From assembly GCA_028708585.1 (NCBI GenBank), contig JAQVYO010000052.1, positions 1-9,912 of the forward strand: DNA of 9,912 bases, given 5' to 3'. The notes under the pieces were generated by a model, which was not told the origin of the DNA, made no database searches, and saw only the letters and a list, made by a program, of their open reading frames with translations. The position numbers were made by a program, and so were the translations under genes. The stretch is from Oscillospiraceae bacterium. Its GTDB lineage: Bacteria; Bacillota; Clostridia; Oscillospirales; Oscillospiraceae. Positions 5,894 to 9,912 of this stretch are shown here, in pieces. The stretch's first letter is position 1, and the number at the start of each line of letters is the position of its first letter.

Positions 5894-7420
5894 TTATCCC
5901 TTGCGCCGAAGCAGCAAACCGGCATTTTGCAGCAGCCGTTTAAATTCAGGCGTCCTGCTGAAGCAAATGAGAACCAGGGCGTTCATCACGAAGAAAGTAA
6001 TCCCGGCGTCTGCCACCCAATTTGCAATTGGATTTGCGATTCCAATCCGATTGGTAATCAGGAAGGACAAAGCGGCGCCGGCCAACACCACCAGAAAATA
6101 CTCCGCCTGCCTCATGTAAAACTTCCTTGTGGATTCTTGAAAAACATGCTTGTGCACCACATAAGGATCGTACCAGAGGAAGGTTGATATGTAAGAAATC
6201 GCCGTCCCCATTAAAACACCGGCCATCCCCACTTTCGCTACAAGGAACAGAGAAGCGCCTAAGTTGACCATTGCGGAAAACACGGGCCGATACTTTCCCT
6301 GGGTAAACAGCCCAAAGGTATTTCTGAAGATCGCGAAGATCCCCGTAATGCCCTGGAGATAAAAATTAAGCGCGATGAACACAACAACCGGAAGCGGCAG
6401 CAGATAGTGCTTGCCCAGCCAGAGTGTTATAAAAGGATTGATCAGCACAAACAGGCAGACCGCGATCTGGCCATAAATCCAAAAGGCCATAAAATTAACG
6501 GCATAGTATATCCGTTCCTGTTCTTTGACGTTGCCGGAAGCATTCAAATTCCCGATGCTGGCCGTCATCGACTCGATTCCCTTTTTAATCAGCGCATAAA
6601 CGGCGTTTACAATCAGCGTATAGTTGGAAAACAACCCAACGGAAGACAGGCCAATAAATTTTGATATGATGATGTTGTCCGTGCTGGTCACAACGACCCC
6701 TGAAATTTTATAAATGACGAGGGCGGACAAGTCTTTGAAAATGGATTTTGCTTCTTCCTTGGGCAGCCGCTCCCTGCAATTCTTTTGAAACGGAAACAAT
6801 TTGTCGCAGATCATCGAATTGACTACATTGGTAGCCAGCGTAACCGCAATTTGAACCGCCAGATACAGCAGGAAGTTCCCTGTCAGCAGCAAAACCAAAA
6901 TCTGCCCTGCAGCCAGCGCGATGGTTCCGCCGTAAGTAATCACAGAAGTCAGATATTCTTTTTGATATCCCACAATCAGGGATTTTTTAAAAATAAAAAG
7001 GTAGGATATCACGCTGTTTGCAAGATACAATAAATAGATCACCGAAAGCGAATCTGGAATTCTGGGCTGTTCTTTGATAAGATAATGCAAAAATGGCAAA
7101 AGGATCAGGCCCAGACCCGCGACAACCAGGGCAATCACATAATAGGCCTTTTTGTAAAAATTCATCAATTCACAGATTTTTTTTTCGTTTTTTTCCAGAA
7201 TGGGCTTATATAATCTATAAATAATTGCACTGCCGATGCCAAGCTCAGCCAAAGACAGCATATTGAGGATATTGGTAAACAGCCCGTTGACCCCCAAATA
7301 TTCCGTGCTGAGCATATGTATAAATACCGTTCTTGTGACAAAACTGCACAGAATTGTCAGCGCATACCCAACCATGCTGAAAATTGCATTTTTAAAGGAC
7401 TTCTTCGTGCGACTTTCCAT
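5894..7420 (-). CDS. Wzx-type polysaccharide flippase (MOP superfamily)
   Basis: A 508-residue integral membrane protein with about 12-14 hydrophobic segments in the MOP/Wzx arrangement. The N-terminal region has the typical pattern KKSFKNAIFSM..Y....L..F..R..FI..LS.EYLGVNGLFTNIL..LSLAELGIG, and a central segment DNIIISKFIGLSSVGLFSNY matches the second repeat seen in clostridial and streptococcal repeat-unit exporters. It is expected to flip lipid-linked oligosaccharide units to the outer membrane face, where the Wzy-like protein could polymerise them. I take the ATG at 7420, preceded by GAAGG; an upstream ATG at 7441 has a poorer site. Either start overlaps the 3' end of the LicD gene (29 nt for 7420), implying coupled translation. 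The coding strand has A9 and A7 runs near residues 83-91. Confidence 0.9.
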   Translation of the reverse strand: MESRTKKSFKNAIFSMVGYALTILCSFVTRTVFIHMLSTEYLGVNGLFTNILNMLSLAELGIGSAIIYRLYKPILEKNEKKICELMNFYKKAYYVIALVVAGLGLILLPFLHYLIKEQPRIPDSLSVIYLLYLANSVISYLFIFKKSLIVGYQKEYLTSVITYGGTIALAAGQILVLLLTGNFLLYLAVQIAVTLATNVVNSMICDKLFPFQKNCRERLPKEEAKSIFKDLSALVIYKISGVVVTSTDNIIISKFIGLSSVGLFSNYTLIVNAVYALIKKGIESMTASIGNLNASGNVKEQERIYYAVNFMAFWIYGQIAVCLFVLINPFITLWLGKHYLLPLPVVVFIALNFYLQGITGIFAIFRNTFGLFTQGKYRPVFSAMVNLGASLFLVAKVGMAGVLMGTAISYISTFLWYDPYVVHKHVFQESTRKFYMRQAEYFLVVLAGAALSFLITNRIGIANPIANWVADAGITFFVMNALVLICFSRTPEFKRLLQNAGLLLRRKG

Positions 7421-8228
7421 ATTGACTGAACCTTCGATCATCTGCTTCGCTAATCCAAGCGGCCTCAGATAATCCCTTTTCCCTGATTTCTTTCGGTGGA
7501 AAAGACATATAGTCTTTATAATACTGCTTCAAATAAAAATCGTAATTTTGGGGGATGGGCAATTTTAAATGCGCGTAATCCACCCATATCCGCCGGTCAA
7601 ACATCTCTTTCGCAAATATATTTTTCAGGCCGCGATGTCCGCAGGGATTCATCACATAATTTGCGCTTTCATAAGGATATTTTCCGCAATGTTTTTGGAA
7701 TATCCGCCAAAAAAACGTTTTTGGCACGAGGCTCATGGCGGCCTTCAGCAAAACGCCGATCAGCCTTTTGGCCGGCAAGTTCTCCATCCGGGAGATTTTT
7801 TTATAACGAAACCTGTAATAAAAATTGATCCGGTCGGATTTTTTGGAAAACCGAATCTGCGCCTTTGGATCGTCCGGAATCCCCACCAGTGGGAACAAAT
7901 CCACATGTACAATATCGGAGCTGCTGTTTTTCAGCCCAATTCTGGGAAACAGGGGGCTGTAAGAAGAATTCACATCATAAAAATCCACACAAAACCGGTC
8001 CGAAAGTTCTTTCCTTAAGCATTCAATTAAGAATTTCAGGTCGGGAAGCGCAACCAAAACGTCCGTATCCCCGTCCCACGGAATTGGCCCTTTGTGCCGG
8101 ATGGCTCCCAAAACAGAGCCGGCGTGAATCACATATTTGATTTTGTGCCGGGAACAGACCTGATTCAATTCATGGAGCATTTCCGTTTCAATTCTTTGAA
8201 TCTGACCCATATCAATTTGTACATTCAT
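7392..8228 (-). CDS. LicD-family phosphotransferase
   Basis: The 278-residue protein shows the LicD/fukutin-type nucleotidyltransferase fold. The signature runs from about residue 30 to 57: YVIHAGSVLGAIRHKG, then PWDGDTDV with D52, D54 and D56 as the catalytic acidic cluster. A further conserved part is VHVDLFPL (107-114, D110). The family usually has DDDxD, so glycine at position 53 is a variation, but the outer aspartates remain. LicD proteins transfer phosphocholine or another phospho-alcohol from a CDP donor to a sugar. The choline genes licA, licB and licC are not seen here, whereas a TagD-like gene is two genes downstream, so phosphoglycerol transfer is a reasonable guess. The gene starts 76 nt after the Wzy-like gene with AAGG upstream, and its end overlaps the flippase start. 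Confidence 0.88.
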   Translation of the reverse strand: MNVQIDMGQIQRIETEMLHELNQVCSRHKIKYVIHAGSVLGAIRHKGPIPWDGDTDVLVALPDLKFLIECLRKELSDRFCVDFYDVNSSYSPLFPRIGLKNSSSDIVHVDLFPLVGIPDDPKAQIRFSKKSDRINFYYRFRYKKISRMENLPAKRLIGVLLKAAMSLVPKTFFWRIFQKHCGKYPYESANYVMNPCGHRGLKNIFAKEMFDRRIWVDYAHLKLPIPQNYDFYLKQYYKDYMSFPPKEIREKGLSEAAWISEADDRRFSQYGKSHEEVL

Positions 8229-8304
8229 GAAAAACGCCTTTTTCCCCTTTCCCTGTCTCTCAGCGGCAATACGCCTTGCGTCCGTCCGCCTTTCTTCTTT
8301 TGCT

Positions 8305-9621
8305 CTAGTCCTTCAATTCTTCACAGTCCTGGACCCTCTTTGGATTGTTGATGAGCAGCAGTATAAGAAATAAGTAAAAATACAGATTGTCATAGAACAG
8401 AATATTCGCCGTAAATGCCCGGAGGATAAAAACCAGGATCAGCGGAATGCATGTTTTCCATTCCTGCTTCCGGCCGATTAAACTCCTTACATACCAAAAA
8501 TAAACCGCGCTTCCCAAGAGTCCAAAATTATATAATAGCTGGACGAATAAGTTATGCGACGGGCCTAGATGCAGCTGTTTTCCCAGCCCGGTTCCCACGA
8601 ACAGCGTTTTGGCATTGGAAAAGATATGGCTCATATAGACCGACCATATCTCCCAGCGCCCCGTGGTCAGGTCTCCCATGGATGAAGACGTATGCGCGGC
8701 ATTGAAGATACGCGCTAAATAGGTGTCTGTAAAATAGGTAATCGGCCGATAGGCGGCAGCGGCCAGCACGGCGGCAATCAGCAGAAATTTGGTCAAAGAC
8801 CCGCCCCGCTGACGGACCAGATAGGTTCCAAAAGAGACCAACAGCAAAACCGCCACTAAAAAAAAGGACTTGCTTTGCGACATAAGGCCAAATGCTATGA
8901 GGGGTACGCCGAAAAAAAACAGGGACTTTTCAATTCGTTTTCGCATAAACAACGTCAAAAGCGCCGCCAAAGCGATGGAGACATCGATAGTGTAGTAATT
9001 TGAGTTCTCACAAAGGCCAGAAAAACGATAGGCAACCTCTTGACTGGACAAGCGGTAATAATACACGCGCAGAAACTCATTGATGGGCGCAATATAGGTC
9101 TTAAGCAGTCCCCACACAGAAGCCACAAGAATCCCATAGGCAAAATAAATCACAATCTTTCTGGCGTCCAATTCGGACCCACAGGAGGTGCCAAAAACCA
9201 AAAGCAAAAACGTGATTCCAAAAATGAAATTCAGCGTGGAATTGAAGGAGGAAAAGATACTGAAAACTGCGTATATCAGCAAAATCAGAAAGGGCAGCAA
9301 AGTCATGCCGCGCAAACATTTCGCCTTTCCGTTCCATAAAAGCTTCAAAATCAGGCTTAGGCAAATAAAGGTAAAAAGCGACATAGAAGAAGGAGAAATC
9401 TTAAATATATTGATAAACGGAACCAAAAACAGGGTAATTTCAAACGCCCCCTGCACAGAGGCCGCAAAAATATACAGCACAATGATCGCCGCGGCGGCAA
9501 TCATGATAAACCGCGCGTAAAGCCCTAAAATAATCAGCCCGGAAAACAAAAAGTACAGAATACATTTTTTGACGCCGATTCGTTCCCCGTTTCGTTTTTT
9601 ATCCGCTTGTTCATTCCTCAT
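8305..9621 (-). CDS. Wzy / O-antigen-ligase-like polysaccharide polymerase
   Basis: A 438-residue membrane protein with about 11-12 hydrophobic segments and one large polar loop. The loop contains TGRWEIW and is followed by GTGLGK and PSHNLFVQLLYNFGLLG, the His-Asn motif and helix typical of the O-antigen ligase/polymerase superfamily (Wzy_C). Such proteins join lipid-linked oligosaccharide units outside the membrane. The ATG at 9621 is chosen because AAAGGA lies 6 nt upstream and the hydrophobic part begins about 18 residues later; a longer frame to 9738 lies inside the preceding gene and is strongly basic. It begins 10 nt after the glycosyltransferase stop. Polymerase and ligase cannot be told apart by sequence alone; with a Wzx flippase nearby, polymerase is favoured. 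Two T8 runs occur in its coding strand (minus strand, at 8858-8865 and 8912-8919). Confidence 0.82.
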   Translation of the reverse strand: MRNEQADKKRNGERIGVKKCILYFLFSGLIILGLYARFIMIAAAAIIVLYIFAASVQGAFEITLFLVPFINIFKISPSSMSLFTFICLSLILKLLWNGKAKCLRGMTLLPFLILLIYAVFSIFSSFNSTLNFIFGITFLLLVFGTSCGSELDARKIVIYFAYGILVASVWGLLKTYIAPINEFLRVYYYRLSSQEVAYRFSGLCENSNYYTIDVSIALAALLTLFMRKRIEKSLFFFGVPLIAFGLMSQSKSFFLVAVLLLVSFGTYLVRQRGGSLTKFLLIAAVLAAAAYRPITYFTDTYLARIFNAAHTSSSMGDLTTGRWEIWSVYMSHIFSNAKTLFVGTGLGKQLHLGPSHNLFVQLLYNFGLLGSAVYFWYVRSLIGRKQEWKTCIPLILVFILRAFTANILFYDNLYFYLFLILLLINNPKRVQDCEELKD

Positions 9622-9631
9622 ATTTTTTCCT

Positions 9632-9912
9632 TTAAACCGTCTCAAATACGTTCTTCCACGTCTCGCGCAGAGCCGCCGGCGAAAAGTCCGAGCTTCTTTC
9701 CACGGAGGCTTGCCGATACCGCGCAAGCAGCTTTTCATCCTTTAAAAGCGTGTCCAATGCATTGGCAAACACTTCATGCACATGGTTTTTATGCCGCAAG
9801 TTCCAGTCGGATTCCGCCATCTCAAAATTTTCCGTCCGGATACCATACAAAGAGCGCTCAAAGCCGTCCGTCACCTGGACAGGACGGCCGGGCGACAAGA
9901 GTTCCGCAGGCC
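9632..9912 (-). CDS. Glycosyltransferase, C-terminal part (cut by window edge)
   Basis: Only the last 92 or so codons are visible; the frame is open to the right edge. The stretch PAELLSPGRPVQVTDGF resembles the nucleotide-sugar binding region of GT4-type (GT-B) glycosyltransferases, where a Glu and a G-[KR]-P-V turn bind the donor. A helical end follows (ANALDTLLKDEKLLARYRQAS...ETWKNVFE), typical of the final helices of the GT4 fold. It would add a sugar to the lipid-linked unit at the cytoplasmic membrane face. Its stop is 10 nt before the Wzy-like start, so it belongs to the same operon. The family call is moderate, because the N-terminal domain is missing and donor and acceptor cannot be inferred. 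Confidence 0.6.
   Translation of the reverse strand, partial: PAELLSPGRPVQVTDGFERSLYGIRTENFEMAESDWNLRHKNHVHEVFANALDTLLKDEKLLARYRQASVERSSDFSPAALRETWKNVFETV

Noticed and set aside
9622..9738. N-terminal extension of the Wzy-like protein
   Set aside because: It overlaps the glycosyltransferase gene in another frame and is arginine-rich; the ATG at 9621 has a well-placed AAAGGA.

Overview
The window looks like a low-to-mid GC Clostridia-type Firmicute chromosome (gut or anaerobic lineages such as Oscillospirales would fit; this is inference from gene content and strong Shine-Dalgarno/TATAAT signals, not from a marker gene). It holds three blocks.

Left block (1-1199): the end of an integrated mobile element. 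A tyrosine recombinase gene, cut at its 5' end by the window edge, reads outward and stops about 140 bp before a 45-bp fragment that is exactly the 3' part of a tRNA with anticodon CAT (anticodon loop, variable loop, T arm, acceptor strand and CCA). No 5' tRNA half precedes it, so this is the displaced tRNA 3' end, the attachment-site scar marking the element boundary. Short direct repeats lie between integrase and scar. The original tRNA terminator follows.

Middle block (1200-4121): host chromosome. An intergenic stretch of about 290 bp can fold, best as a minus-strand RNA, into a long interrupted hairpin resembling 6S RNA. It is followed by a plus-strand pair: a membrane-anchored ComEC-like metallo-beta-lactamase-fold protein with a C-terminal lamin-tail domain, and a small DUF3006 protein. 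Next, with its own near-consensus promoter overlapped by a perfect 14-bp palindrome, comes a membrane protein with a long Ser/Pro/Ala-rich linker and a C-terminal His/Cys metal-site-like domain of a type often seen at the C-terminus of secreted nucleases. A long perfect hairpin closes this block and the convergent cluster to its right.

Right block (4122-9912): a minus-strand surface-polysaccharide operon that enters from beyond the right edge. In transcription order: C-terminus of a glycosyltransferase, Wzy/O-antigen-ligase-like membrane protein, LicD-family phosphotransferase, Wzx-type flippase, TagD-like cytidylyltransferase, and a PF14907-type nucleotidyltransferase of unknown role. Together these suggest assembly, export and polymerisation of a repeat-unit glycan decorated with a phospho-alcohol (perhaps phosphoglycerol from CDP-glycerol made by the TagD-like enzyme). 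No defence system, CRISPR array or insertion sequence was seen.
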